NCBI GenBank assembly: GCA_965373045.1
Contig: CBDVEQ010000037.1
Span: 1 to 16,005 of the forward strand
From: DAOVDI01 sp965373045
Lineage (GTDB): Bacteria; Acidobacteriota; Aminicenantia; Aminicenantales; Aminicenantaceae
Direction of reading: 5' to 3'
DNA length: 16,005 nt
The translations under genes were made by a program, and so were the position numbers. Below are positions 1 through 7,147 of the stretch, in pieces (position 1 is the stretch's first letter; each line of letters begins with the position of its first letter). The notes below the pieces were generated by a model. That model had not been told where the DNA came from and did no database searches. It saw nothing but the letters and a program-made list of their open reading frames with translations.

Positions 1-1227
1 ATGAGAATGGCTTTTCTGGAGGCGGACGTTAATTATAAAGTCGTCAAGGATTTTGAAGCAGGGATAAAAGAAAAAGCCCTTGATGAAAAGGTGATGCAAA
101 GCCTGACACCGGCTCAACAGGTGATCAAGATCATCAAGGATGAACTTACTTCTCTCCTGGGAAATGAAGAAAAGAAGCTGGATTTATCCGGTACTCCTCC
201 CGCCAAATTCATGCTTGTCGGCCTTCAGGGATCGGGAAAAACCACAACCTGCGGCAAGCTGGGAAAGCTTGTCTCAAAACAGGGGAAAAAACCTCTTTTT
301 GTTTCTATTGACATAAAAAGACCGGCTGCTCAGGACCAATTAAAGATCATCGCCCATAATCTAAACCTTGCTTTCTACGAACTTTCGAAGGAACAGATGG
401 CCAAACCGACAAAGGCCCTCAAGAACGCCATTGAATATGCCAGGAAACAGGTATTCAGCCCGCTTATCGTGGACACCGCCGGCAGGCTGCATGTCGATGA
501 AGAGCTGATGGAAGAGCTGAAAATAGTGCGTGATATCCTCCATCCCAATGAGGTGATCTATGTGTGTGACGCAATGACCGGTCAGGACGCCGTTAAGAGC
601 GCTCAGGCTTTCGAGGAAAAGATCGGCCTGACCTCTGTTATTTTGACCAAACTGGATGGTGATGCCAGAGGCGGCGCAGCTCTGTCTATTGTGTCTGTGA
701 CCGGAAAACCAATCAAGTTTGCAGGCGTGGGAGAAAAGCTTGACCAACTGGAAGTCTTTCATCCAGACCGCATGGCTTCACGTATCCTGGGAATGGGTGA
801 TATGCTGACGCTGATCGAAAAGGCTGAAGACGAGGCGGACATTCAAGAAGCCGAGGAAATGGCAAAAAGACTTAAAAGGCAGGAATTTTCCCTTGACGAT
901 TTCCAAAAGCAGATAGCCCAGATGAAAAAGATGGGATCTTTTTCCCAGATTTTGAACATGATGCCTAAAGCGGGCCCCTTAAAAAATTTTTCCAAGATCG
1001 ATGTCGATGACACAAAGATCCTTCATTTTGAGGCTATTATTAATTCCATGACGCCTGCTGAGAGGGACAACCCAAAGATGATCAACGGAAGCCGCAGATC
1101 AAGGATCGCCAGAGGAAGCGGATGTCCTGTCTCTGAAGTCAACCAGCTTCTCAAGCAGTTTTCTGAGATGAAAAAAATGATGAAAACGTCTGCGTTTCAG
1201 AAAATACTCTCCCAATTCCCTGGATGA
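1..1227 (+). CDS. ffh: Signal recognition particle protein Ffh (SRP54), 5' end outside window
   Basis: Ffh is the GTPase of the signal recognition particle. It binds 4.5S RNA and the signal sequences of nascent membrane proteins and delivers ribosomes to FtsY at the inner membrane. The visible 408 residues carry the P-loop GLQGSGKTT (about 74-82), DTAGRL (158-163) and TKLDGDARGG (216-225) of the NG domain. A methionine-rich M domain follows from about residue 300, with the RNA-binding motif GSRRSRIARGSG (363-374). The ATG at base 1 is not the true start: RMAFLEADVN corresponds to an internal helix of the N domain, so roughly 35 residues lie upstream of the window. The C terminus is intact and ends soon after the M domain. 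The gene lies 81 bases before rpsP, which has its own promoter, so it may be a separate transcription unit or feed into the operon. Confidence 0.97.
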   Translation: MRMAFLEADVNYKVVKDFEAGIKEKALDEKVMQSLTPAQQVIKIIKDELTSLLGNEEKKLDLSGTPPAKFMLVGLQGSGKTTTCGKLGKLVSKQGKKPLFVSIDIKRPAAQDQLKIIAHNLNLAFYELSKEQMAKPTKALKNAIEYARKQVFSPLIVDTAGRLHVDEELMEELKIVRDILHPNEVIYVCDAMTGQDAVKSAQAFEEKIGLTSVILTKLDGDARGGAALSIVSVTGKPIKFAGVGEKLDQLEVFHPDRMASRILGMGDMLTLIEKAEDEADIQEAEEMAKRLKRQEFSLDDFQKQIAQMKKMGSFSQILNMMPKAGPLKNFSKIDVDDTKILHFEAIINSMTPAERDNPKMINGSRRSRIARGSGCPVSEVNQLLKQFSEMKKMMKTSAFQKILSQFPG

Positions 1228-1244
1228 TAACTCGTTAAAATCAT

Positions 1245-1273
1245 TTGACTTATATGATGGTTTTGGCTATTAT
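1245..1273 (+). promoter_or_regulatory. Sigma-70-type promoter for the rpsP operon
   Basis: TTGACT at 1245-1250 and TATTAT at 1268-1273 are separated by exactly 17 bases, and each matches its consensus hexamer at five of six positions. This is the best promoter in the window. It lies in the 81-base gap between ffh and rpsP and predicts a transcript start near 1280, with a leader of about 29 bases. It should drive rpsP-khpA-rimM-trmD-rplS. No hairpin or leader peptide is evident in the short leader. Confidence 0.65.
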
Positions 1274-1308
1274 CAATTTCTATTTCAATTCAGGAAAATT
1301 GGTGAAAC

Positions 1309-1563
1309 ATGATAGCAATACGGCTGACGCGGTTAGGCGCCAAAAAAAAACCTTTTTATCGAATTGTTGTGATCGATTCCAGAAAACCCAGGGAAAGCAA
1401 AACCAAGGACATTATCGGTTATTATGACCCGTTAAAAGAACCCCCTGACATCAAGATCGATCTGGAAAAAGTGAATTATTGGGTCGAAAAAGGAGCGCAA
1501 ACTTCAGAAACAGTACAATCTCTTTTAAATAAAGTAAAAAAATCCGAAAATATTTCTAATTAA
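1309..1563 (+). CDS. rpsP: 30S ribosomal protein S16
   Basis: S16 is a small-subunit protein needed for 30S assembly. The 84-residue product begins MIAIRLTRLGAKKKPFYRIV and contains the family signatures DSR, IGYYDP and the VxYWxxKGAQ-like segment (VNYWVEKGAQTSETV). Its length is normal for the family. The ATG at 1309 is preceded by GGTGA (1301-1305), a modest ribosome-binding site with very short spacing. An A9 run at 1342-1350 codes three lysines and stays in frame. This is the first gene of the rpsP-khpA-rimM-trmD-rplS block, downstream of the promoter at 1245-1273. Confidence 0.98.
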   Translation: MIAIRLTRLGAKKKPFYRIVVIDSRKPRESKTKDIIGYYDPLKEPPDIKIDLEKVNYWVEKGAQTSETVQSLLNKVKKSENISN

Positions 1564-1570
1564 CGAACAA

Positions 1571-1579
1571 TAAGGAGGT
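1571..1579 (+). promoter_or_regulatory. Strong Shine-Dalgarno site of khpA, fixing a GTG start
   Basis: TAAGGAGGT is a near-perfect complement of the usual 16S rRNA 3' tail and lies four bases before the GTG at 1584. It fixes the non-ATG start of khpA and shows that this organism uses canonical Shine-Dalgarno initiation for at least some genes. That matters when judging the genes elsewhere in the window that lack one. Confidence 0.8.
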
Positions 1580-1583
1580 CACA

Positions 1584-1820
1584 GTGAAAGAACTAGTTGA
1601 AATGATTGCAAAAGCATTGGTGGACATTCCGGAAAAGGTACAGGTTTCACAACTCGAAGGAGAACAGACTACGATCCTTGAGCTCAAAGTTGCACCCGAG
1701 GATCTTGGTAAAGTTATCGGGAAACAGGGAAGAACAGCAAGAGCCATCAGAGTGATCCTCGGTGCTGCTGGAATGAAGCTGAAAAGAAGATTCAATTTAG
1801 AGATCATTGAGAAACCCTAA
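1584..1820 (+). CDS. khpA: KH-domain RNA-binding protein KhpA
   Basis: This is a single-KH-domain protein of 78 residues. The RNA-binding loop GKVIGKQGRTARAIR (about residues 41-55) has the GxxG motif as GKQG. KhpA proteins bind RNA, often with KhpB, and in several bacteria affect cell-envelope growth; here function is inferred from the family. Position between rpsP and rimM is the typical one for this gene. It starts with GTG after a strong Shine-Dalgarno site, 20 bases after the rpsP stop. The rimM TTG start follows its stop codon after one base, which implies translational coupling. Confidence 0.95.
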   Translation: MKELVEMIAKALVDIPEKVQVSQLEGEQTTILELKVAPEDLGKVIGKQGRTARAIRVILGAAGMKLKRRFNLEIIEKP

Positions 1821-1821
1821 G

Positions 1822-2329
1822 TTGATCAGTATAGGAAAAATCGTCAGAACTCAGGGAAGAAAAGGCGAGGTTAGAATCAGGCTTTTTCAGGAAAGCCTGC
1901 CGGAGCCTTTTTTTTTCCAGAGTATTTATTAACAGATCTGGTATCGAAGAAGAATTTTCAGTCGAGTTTTCAAGGTTCCATAATAATTTTTTAATTTTAA
2001 AATTTAAGGGGATATGTTCTATTGACCAGGCCTCTGGACTTGTAGGAACAGAGATACGAGTCCCTGAAGAAACGCTTGGACCTTTGGAAGATGACGATTT
2101 TTATCATTTTCAGATCGTCGGATGTACTGTCCTTCTGAAAGATGGACATAAGATCGGGATGGTTAAAGATATGCTGTCGATCCAGGATAACGACCTCCTG
2201 GTTATCAAAAAAGGCCATAAAGAGGTTTTAATCCCCTTTTCTAAGACAATATGCTTGGAGATCGATCTGAAAAAAAAACAGATCATCATCGATCCTCCGG
2301 CCGGGCTTTTAGAGTTGGATGAGATTTGA
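1822..2329 (+). pseudogene. rimM: 16S rRNA processing protein RimM, reading frame broken at a T9 run
   Basis: RimM is a ribosome maturation factor that binds S19 and 30S precursors. The N-terminal part starts at TTG 1822 (LISIGKIVRTQGRKGEVRIR, typical RimM beta-barrel start) and runs through LPEP into T9 at 1908-1916. That frame then stops at 1930-1932 after 36 codons. One frame over, the sequence continues smoothly as RVFINRSGIEEEFSVEF and so on, through a complete PRC-barrel (DFYHFQIVGCTVLLKDG, LIPFSKTICLEID, PPAGLLEL) to TGA 2327-2329. Removing one T joins the halves into 168 residues, a normal RimM length. Downstream of the run the first usual start is TTG 2084, which would give only an 81-residue C-terminal fragment. 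A sequencing error, a genuine mutation or RNA-polymerase slippage would all explain this. It overlaps trmD by 11 bases. Confidence 0.88.
1908..1916 (+). other. T9 homopolymer at the rimM frame break
   Basis: Nine consecutive T fall exactly where the two halves of rimM change frame. The upstream frame needs eight T (or eleven) to enter the downstream frame. Runs of this length are known sites of transcriptional slippage and also of indel errors. Three A9 runs in the window (1342-1350 in rpsP, 2270-2278 in rimM, 5253-5261 in the TPR gene) all preserve frame. Confidence 0.85.
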
Positions 2330-3032
2330 TATAATAACTATCTTTCCCGAAATGTTCGGGAGCGTTTTTTCTGGAGGAATAGTAAGAAAAGCGCTTGAAA
2401 AAGACTTATTAGAGATTCATGTCCATAACCTCAGGGATTTCAGCTCTGATAAGCACAGACAAGTGGATGACCGCCCCTTCGGCGGTTGTCAGGGAATGGT
2501 GTTCAAACCGGAACCCATTTTTAAGGCCGTCGAGGAGATCAGGGAAAACGAGGATACGCCCGTTTATTTGCTTTCCCCTCAAGGAAAACAGTTTAATTCC
2601 GCAATAGCGGAAAATCTGGCTCAGTTTTCCCAGATCATCTTGATCTGCGGCCGTTACGAAGGAGTCGATGAAAGAGTGCTTGAACACCTGGCAACAGAAG
2701 AGATTTCAATAGGCGATTATATCCTGACTGGAGGAGAGCCTGCAGCCTGGGTGATAGTCGATGCTGTTTCGAGATATATTCCCCATGTGGTGGGAAAGAG
2801 AGAATCCGTAGAGGAGGACTCCTTTCAAAGAGGCGTGTTCGATCACCCTCATTATACAAGACCCCGGAATTTCCGGGGAATGAAGGTCCCTGAAGTCCTT
2901 TTTTCCGGGGATCACAAAAGGATCGAGGCCTGGCGCCGGAAAAAGGCGCTTGAGAAGACCCGGGCGATTCGCCCTGATCTTTTCAACGATTTAAATTCGG
3001 AAAAGAGAGGAAATAACGATGAATCTGATTGA
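2319..3032 (+). CDS. trmD: tRNA (guanine-N1)-methyltransferase TrmD
   Basis: TrmD transfers a methyl group from S-adenosylmethionine to N1 of G37 in tRNAs reading CNN codons, which prevents +1 frameshifting. The 237-residue protein starts MRFDIITIFPEMF. It carries DDRPFGG near the N terminus, LSPQGK, the knot segment ICGRYEGVDERV and SIGDYILTGGE that bind the cofactor, and the C-terminal DHPHYTRP and RRKKALEKTR region. The motif usually read as GGGxGM is GGCQGM here, a small departure outside the knot. The ATG lies inside the 3' end of rimM (11-base overlap) and no clear Shine-Dalgarno site is seen, so initiation is probably coupled to translation of rimM. If rimM translation stops early, expression of trmD could be affected. 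It overlaps rplS by 14 bases. Confidence 0.97.
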   Translation: MRFDIITIFPEMFGSVFSGGIVRKALEKDLLEIHVHNLRDFSSDKHRQVDDRPFGGCQGMVFKPEPIFKAVEEIRENEDTPVYLLSPQGKQFNSAIAENLAQFSQIILICGRYEGVDERVLEHLATEEISIGDYILTGGEPAAWVIVDAVSRYIPHVVGKRESVEEDSFQRGVFDHPHYTRPRNFRGMKVPEVLFSGDHKRIEAWRRKKALEKTRAIRPDLFNDLNSEKRGNNDESD

Positions 3033-3360
3033 TATAGTTGAAAAAAAAGATATTAAAGAGAATCAGACACCATTTAATATCGGGGATACGGTCAAAGTAC
3101 ATGTTGTCATAAGGGAAGGAGAAAAGGAAAGGATCCAGCTCTTTCAGGGAGATGTGATCGCCAAGAAGGGAACCGGTTCAAGCGCTTCCTTCACAGTCCG
3201 GAAAATTTCCTTTGGTACTGGAGTCGAAAGGGTATTTCCTCTTCATTCCAAGATGATCAAAAAGATCGATGTGGTCCGCCACGGGAAAGTCAGAAGGGCC
3301 AAACTCTATTATCTCCGAAAACTGAAAGGTAAGGCGGCACGGCTTAAGGAAGCCAAATAA
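3019..3360 (+). CDS. rplS: 50S ribosomal protein L19
   Basis: L19 lies at the 30S-50S interface. The 113-residue product has the conserved FNIGDTVKVHV start of the beta-barrel, RIQLFQGDVIAKKG, SFTVRKISFGTGVERVFPLHS and the basic tail VRRAKLYYLRKLKGKAARL. The ATG overlaps the end of trmD by 14 bases and is preceded by GAGAGG about ten bases upstream. This is the last gene of the rpsP block; the next gene downstream lies on the other strand, 38 bases away. Confidence 0.98.
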   Translation: MNLIDIVEKKDIKENQTPFNIGDTVKVHVVIREGEKERIQLFQGDVIAKKGTGSSASFTVRKISFGTGVERVFPLHSKMIKKIDVVRHGKVRRAKLYYLRKLKGKAARLKEAK

Positions 3361-3371
3361 ACCGTTACATC

Positions 3372-3403
3372 GTTAAAGCTGTTGGAAAGTGTGAAGCCTT
3401 AAC
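3372..3403. repeat. Imperfect inverted repeat between convergent rplS and glycosyltransferase genes
   Basis: GTTAAAGCT (3372-3380) can pair with AGCCTTAAC (3395-3403) over nine positions with one A-C mismatch and a 14-base loop. It occupies nearly all of the short convergent gap and includes the glycosyltransferase stop codon. The site suggests a bidirectional terminator, but there is no T run on either side, so that role is weakly supported. Confidence 0.3.
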
Positions 3404-4481
3404 CGAATGATTCAAATACTTTCAAATAATCCTTGGCTGCCCTGCTCCAGGTGAAATATTCCGCTTTTTTATCAAATCCCTCAAGAAGGTTCTTTGTTAT
3501 TTGATTGTTTTGTAAGGCTGAAAGGATGGTTTCACGGATGATTTCAGGATCCGGGTGGTCAATAAAGAAAGCCATGTCCTGGAAGATTTCTTTCAGGGAA
3601 GAAGTATTTAACAAGAGGGGAGGTGTTCCGCAGGAGAGAGCTTCCATTGGAGGAAAGCCAAAACCTTCATAATCCGACAAGTATAAAAAAAGATCCAAAG
3701 TAGAATAAAAAGTGTTTATCTGGGCCTCAGATATCCTTTCTAGATATATAATGTTTTTATTATTAAATAAATCCTTAAGTTCACCATTGCTGTAATCTTT
3801 GCCTACCAGGAATAATTTGAAATTTTCACTCTCCAAATGTTTAAAGGCCAGGAGAATTTCTTTAATGTGACGTCTTTGAAACATGCTTCCCAAAAAGCCG
3901 ATAACTTTGGAATCACCAAGCTGGAATATTTTTTTAAATTCTAAAATCTCTTTCTCTGATGATCTCTTGAAAGAGAGTTCCACACCGCAGTGAATAACAC
4001 TGATTTTATTGGGATTAATTTTATAATACTTAATTAATTCATCTTTTGAAAATTGGCTGTGAGTAAAAATAATTTGGGCTTTATTAAAACTGTATTTACT
4101 TTTAAAGTGGCGGACAAGACGCTCCTTTAGAGAATAATCTTTTTTCTGGGTTATCCAGGAAGCATCATGCTGGGTTAGAAGGGATTTCCCCCGGTAGAAA
4201 AAGGGGATACTATGATTGGGTGAAAAAAACAAGTCGTATGAATTATTCTTTAAGGCTTGTATTAATTTGGTGTTTTGCCATCTGGTATGGGATGAATTGG
4301 AATCCAAAACTATAGTTTTTAAATTGGCAGCTTCTAAGGGAGAAGAAATTTCTTCCTTTAAAAATAATGTATATTCGTTGGTTTGACCAATATTGAGTAT
4401 TTCCTTTAATAAATTGTAAATATACCGGCCAACACCGGTAAAAGATTTTCCAATTTCAAAACCGTCTATTGCAATTTTCAT
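3399..4481 (-). CDS. Glycosyltransferase, GT4 (group 1) family
   Basis: This 360-residue protein has the GT-B fold expected of retaining GT4 enzymes, which move a sugar from a nucleotide-sugar to a glycan or lipid acceptor. The N-terminal half starts MKIAIDGFEIGKSFTGVGRY, with the glycine-rich loop that contacts the donor. HSQFSKDEL (141-149) and VIHCGVE (162-168) follow. The C-terminal half has GFLGSMFQRRHIKEIL (195-210) and the EX7E donor-binding motif EGFGFPPME (272-280), then CGTPPLL. No signal peptide or membrane segment is evident, so it is probably cytosolic or membrane-peripheral. The sugar and acceptor cannot be told. It lies on the opposite strand to the genes either side and is much more AT-rich: for example 15 of 60 bases are G or C at 3721-3780, against 33 of 60 at 5041-5100 in rnhB. 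Acquisition by transfer is a reasonable inference. Confidence 0.93.
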   Translation of the reverse strand: MKIAIDGFEIGKSFTGVGRYIYNLLKEILNIGQTNEYTLFLKEEISSPLEAANLKTIVLDSNSSHTRWQNTKLIQALKNNSYDLFFSPNHSIPFFYRGKSLLTQHDASWITQKKDYSLKERLVRHFKSKYSFNKAQIIFTHSQFSKDELIKYYKINPNKISVIHCGVELSFKRSSEKEILEFKKIFQLGDSKVIGFLGSMFQRRHIKEILLAFKHLESENFKLFLVGKDYSNGELKDLFNNKNIIYLERISEAQINTFYSTLDLFLYLSDYEGFGFPPMEALSCGTPPLLLNTSSLKEIFQDMAFFIDHPDPEIIRETILSALQNNQITKNLLEGFDKKAEYFTWSRAAKDYLKVFESFG

Positions 4482-4492
4482 GTTTCAATTCT

Positions 4493-4521
4493 GTAATATC
4501 ATCTAGTTCCCAGAAAATCAA
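4493..4521 (-). promoter_or_regulatory. Candidate promoter of the glycosyltransferase gene
   Basis: Read on the - strand, TTGATT (4521-4516) and TATTAC (4498-4493) are 17 bases apart, each matching four of six consensus positions. The -10 box ends 11 bases before the ATG at 4481, leaving a leader of only a few bases and no Shine-Dalgarno site. This is a weak match in AT-rich DNA. Confidence 0.3.
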
Positions 4522-4523
4522 AC

Positions 4524-4541
4524 GGTTCTCAACTTAGAACC
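4524..4541. repeat. Perfect 6-bp inverted repeat in the divergent intergenic region
   Basis: GGTTCT (4524-4529) and AGAACC (4536-4541) form a perfect dyad with a six-base spacer. It lies just upstream of the candidate -35 box of the glycosyltransferase gene and about 60 bases before the rnhB -10 box. It could be an operator for a dimeric regulator or a short hairpin; nothing else supports either role. Confidence 0.3.
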
Positions 4542-4600
4542 TGCCTTTAAAAGATTCCAACGGGATGACAATCAGACTACCCAATCTCTTCCTATTTCTA

Positions 4601-4606
4601 TATAAT
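4601..4606 (+). promoter_or_regulatory. Candidate -10 box (TATAAT) of rnhB
   Basis: A perfect TATAAT lies seven bases before the ATG at 4614, placing the expected transcript start at or next to that ATG. No convincing -35 box is seen 16-18 bases upstream. If real, the box overlaps the alternative ATG at 4605, which would rule that start out for this transcript, and the rnhB message would be leaderless or nearly so. Confidence 0.4.
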
Positions 4607-4613
4607 GAGGGGG

Positions 4614-5240
4614 ATGACCGATTTTCGAATGGAAAGACAACTCTTAAATAAGGGGTTCCATTCCATTGCGGGCGTTGATGAAGTGGGACGGGGAGCCTTG
4701 TTCGGTCCCGTTGTGTCGGTTTCAGTTACCTTCCCGCAGGATCTTTTAACAGGCAGTTCATTAGACTGGCTGAAAGAAATTGACGATTCAAAAAGTCTTT
4801 CTCCTAAAAAACGGTATTATCTGGCAAAACATATTCTCTTTAATGCCCAATCCCTTGGAATCGGCTTTGCAACACACACAGAGATCGACAAACTGAATAT
4901 TTATAAAGCCTCTCTAACAGCCATGAAAAAGGCTGTTATAAACATGTCTTCTAAACCGGATTTTCTTCTGATTGACGGCTTTCAGCTTAATGATGTAAAT
5001 TATCCGCAGATAGGCGTGCTGCAGGGAGACAGAAAATGCTCGGTGATCGCCGCAGCTTCCATTGTTGCCAAAGTCCTAAGGGATGAGGTCATGCACCGAT
5101 TGGACAAGGTTTACCCTGGTTACGGTCTCGGTCAACATAAAGGATACGCGACAAGATCACATTATGAGTCGCTAGAACGTTTAGGCCCAACAGCCCTGCA
5201 CAGGCGTTCCTTCAGGCTTGGAAAAAAGAATCAGGACTGA
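4614..5240 (+). CDS. rnhB: Ribonuclease HII
   Basis: RNase HII cuts the RNA strand of RNA-DNA hybrids and removes single ribonucleotides misincorporated in DNA. Counting 208 residues from ATG 4614, the catalytic D22 and E23 are in AGVDEVGRGALFGPVV, D121 in LLIDG and D139 in GDRKC; the 18-residue gap between the last two matches the family. ASIVAKVLRD and YGLGQHKGY are also typical. The frame is open to an earlier ATG at 4605 and contains a later one at 4629. I prefer 4614 because a TATAAT box overlaps 4605 and because 4629 would lie 15 bases beyond the only purine-rich stretch. The gene often follows rplS; here the glycosyltransferase separates them. The TPR gene starts eight bases after its stop. 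Confidence 0.95.
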   Translation: MTDFRMERQLLNKGFHSIAGVDEVGRGALFGPVVSVSVTFPQDLLTGSSLDWLKEIDDSKSLSPKKRYYLAKHILFNAQSLGIGFATHTEIDKLNIYKASLTAMKKAVINMSSKPDFLLIDGFQLNDVNYPQIGVLQGDRKCSVIAAASIVAKVLRDEVMHRLDKVYPGYGLGQHKGYATRSHYESLERLGPTALHRRSFRLGKKNQD

Positions 5241-5248
5241 ATCAAACT

Positions 5249-7063
5249 ATGGAAAAAAAAAGAATCGAAGCCCACGCGGAAAAATATATCAAACGCGGGA
5301 AATTTCTGGATGCGGTCTCAGAATATCAGAAGCTCCTAACCGGTAAAGAACAGGATATCCCTATCAATAACATCATAGGAGATCTGTATATTAAGGCAAA
5401 TCAAACCAAAAAAGCTGTTGCAGAATTTAAAAAGGTTGCAGATCACTATGAACATGAAGGACTCTATTCTCGATCTATCGCTATCTATAAGAGAATAACA
5501 AAGCTGGATCCTGAAAATATCGAGGCTGCCGGTATACTGGCCGACCTGTTTATGAAGCGTGGTTTTATATCCGATGCAAAAAAAGAATATCGCAATCTGG
5601 CCATTATGCTTCAAGAAACCGGCCATGCCGGAAAGGCCATCGGATATTTCGACAGGCTGCTCAGGATCGATCCCAAGGACATTGAGTCCAGAAGAATCCT
5701 GATCGACCTCTGCACTAAAGAAGGCAATATCGACCGGGCAGTAGAAGAACTCAATACGGCTGCCGCACAGAAGATCCTTAAAAAAGACTATAATAAGGCG
5801 GATGAGTTTCTTTCTGAAGCAAGAGCTTTGAAAGAAGATGACATTCGAACTCTCACAAGTTCAATCCATCTTTACTTGAAGCAGGACAAAAAAAAGCAGG
5901 CCTTTGAGTTTATCCTCGGTCTTCTTAAAAAAAATAAGGATAATGTGGCTGCTCTCCATGTACTGGGAGATCTCTTCTATGATGAAGGGAACCTGCCCAA
6001 ATCAGAAGAGCTTTTTTCTCGAATAGTAAAATTAAGACCCGATGATATGAATGCAAAAATCAAATTGGGACGAGTCTATATCCTCGACAAACAAACGGAC
6101 AGAGCATTCAAAATGTATGAGCCCCTGATCGATAACCTTTTGAGTAAACACAAGCCGTCCAAGGCTATCGGGCTTCTGGGCTTGATCCTGTCTCATGTTA
6201 AAAACCACCTTCCCTCTTTGAATAGGCTCGCTACGGTTTATGAATCAATAAACCAACCAGACCGCCTTGCTATTGTCTACAGAGCAATCCTTAAGGAATA
6301 TAACAATCAACAGAAGCAGAAAGAATCCCTTCCTGTTTTAGAGCGACTTCTCGAACTGATCCCTAAGGATGAAAGCATAAGGGCACAGTACAATCGTATG
6401 CGAGAGGAACTTGGAATTACAAAAGACAAAGATGATCTCTCTGAAACTCATCAAATGAGTGTGGATGATAAGATCTGGGCTTCTGCCGACATTTTTTCCG
6501 GTACAGACCTGAGACAGACCGGAGCGCAGGAAGACAGGGAAAAAACATATTTTGATCTTTCACAAATCATCGAAGAGGAATTACAATCCATAAAAGCGAT
6601 CTCCCAGCACCCGGTTAAAGGAGAAGCCCCTATTCTCGAAAAGGACCTGGGCGAAATCGTAAAGGAATTCAGGCGAGGGGTTGAAAGCAAGGTGGCACGA
6701 GATGATTATGAAAGCCACTACACCCTGGGAATTGCCTTTCTAGAACAGGAGATTTTTGATGAGGCTATCGAAGAGTTCAAGATCGCATCCGGATCGGATC
6801 AGTTCAAAATGGACTGCTACAGCTTTATCAGCCATTGTCATAAGAAGAACAATAACTTTGAAAGTGCCGTAAAATGGATCATAAAGGCCCAGGAACTCAC
6901 TGAAAAAACCTCTGACAGGGATTGGGCTTTGAAATATGAGCTGGCTGAACTCTATGAAGCCATGAAGGAAACTGAAACAGCATTAAAACTCTACAACGAG
7001 ATTACGTCCTGGAATCCCGATTTCAGGGATGCCCGCCGGAAAACAAAAAAATTAAAGCCATAA
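5249..7063 (+). CDS. Cytosolic tetratricopeptide-repeat protein
   Basis: This is a 604-residue all-helical TPR protein with no signal peptide or membrane segment. Recognisable repeats run from about residue 4 to 385, for example NNIIGDLYIKANQTKKAVAEFKK cut at residues 41-62, units near 90-125, 236-270 and 272-290. A hydrophilic acidic linker of about 80 residues follows (390-465). A second TPR block covers about 485-595, opening with FRRGVESKVARDDYESHYTL and containing DEAIEEF. TPR arrays are protein-binding scaffolds; the partner is not known here. The gene is eight bases after rnhB and upstream of a sigma-54 activator in the same direction, so co-transcription is likely. An AGGA at 5233-5236 lies twelve bases before the ATG, which is long spacing. 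An A9 run (5253-5261) immediately follows the start codon. Confidence 0.88.
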   Translation: MEKKRIEAHAEKYIKRGKFLDAVSEYQKLLTGKEQDIPINNIIGDLYIKANQTKKAVAEFKKVADHYEHEGLYSRSIAIYKRITKLDPENIEAAGILADLFMKRGFISDAKKEYRNLAIMLQETGHAGKAIGYFDRLLRIDPKDIESRRILIDLCTKEGNIDRAVEELNTAAAQKILKKDYNKADEFLSEARALKEDDIRTLTSSIHLYLKQDKKKQAFEFILGLLKKNKDNVAALHVLGDLFYDEGNLPKSEELFSRIVKLRPDDMNAKIKLGRVYILDKQTDRAFKMYEPLIDNLLSKHKPSKAIGLLGLILSHVKNHLPSLNRLATVYESINQPDRLAIVYRAILKEYNNQQKQKESLPVLERLLELIPKDESIRAQYNRMREELGITKDKDDLSETHQMSVDDKIWASADIFSGTDLRQTGAQEDREKTYFDLSQIIEEELQSIKAISQHPVKGEAPILEKDLGEIVKEFRRGVESKVARDDYESHYTLGIAFLEQEIFDEAIEEFKIASGSDQFKMDCYSFISHCHKKNNNFESAVKWIIKAQELTEKTSDRDWALKYELAELYEAMKETETALKLYNEITSWNPDFRDARRKTKKLKP

Positions 7064-7147
7064 AAATATCCCTTCCAGAGTATGTTCTTTCTATCCATGA
7101 GAAAAACAGACCGGTCTTTTCGTTTACCCTATCATAGAAGGAACGCC

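Noticed and set aside
1245..1427. 60-residue open frame overlapping the start of rpsP
   Set aside because: It begins inside the rpsP promoter, overlaps a certain ribosomal protein gene in another frame and resembles nothing.
2084..2329. TTG-started 81-residue open frame that could be annotated as a separate small PRC-barrel protein
   Set aside because: The same frame continues upstream with RimM-like sequence back to the T9 run, and no usable start or ribosome site precedes 2084. It is the C-terminal half of rimM.
7082..7147. Upstream ATG that adds 22 residues to the sigma-54 activator
   Set aside because: The extra residues are not family-like and have only a weak ribosome site. ATG 7148 has AAGGA at five-base spacing and starts right at the AAA+ domain.
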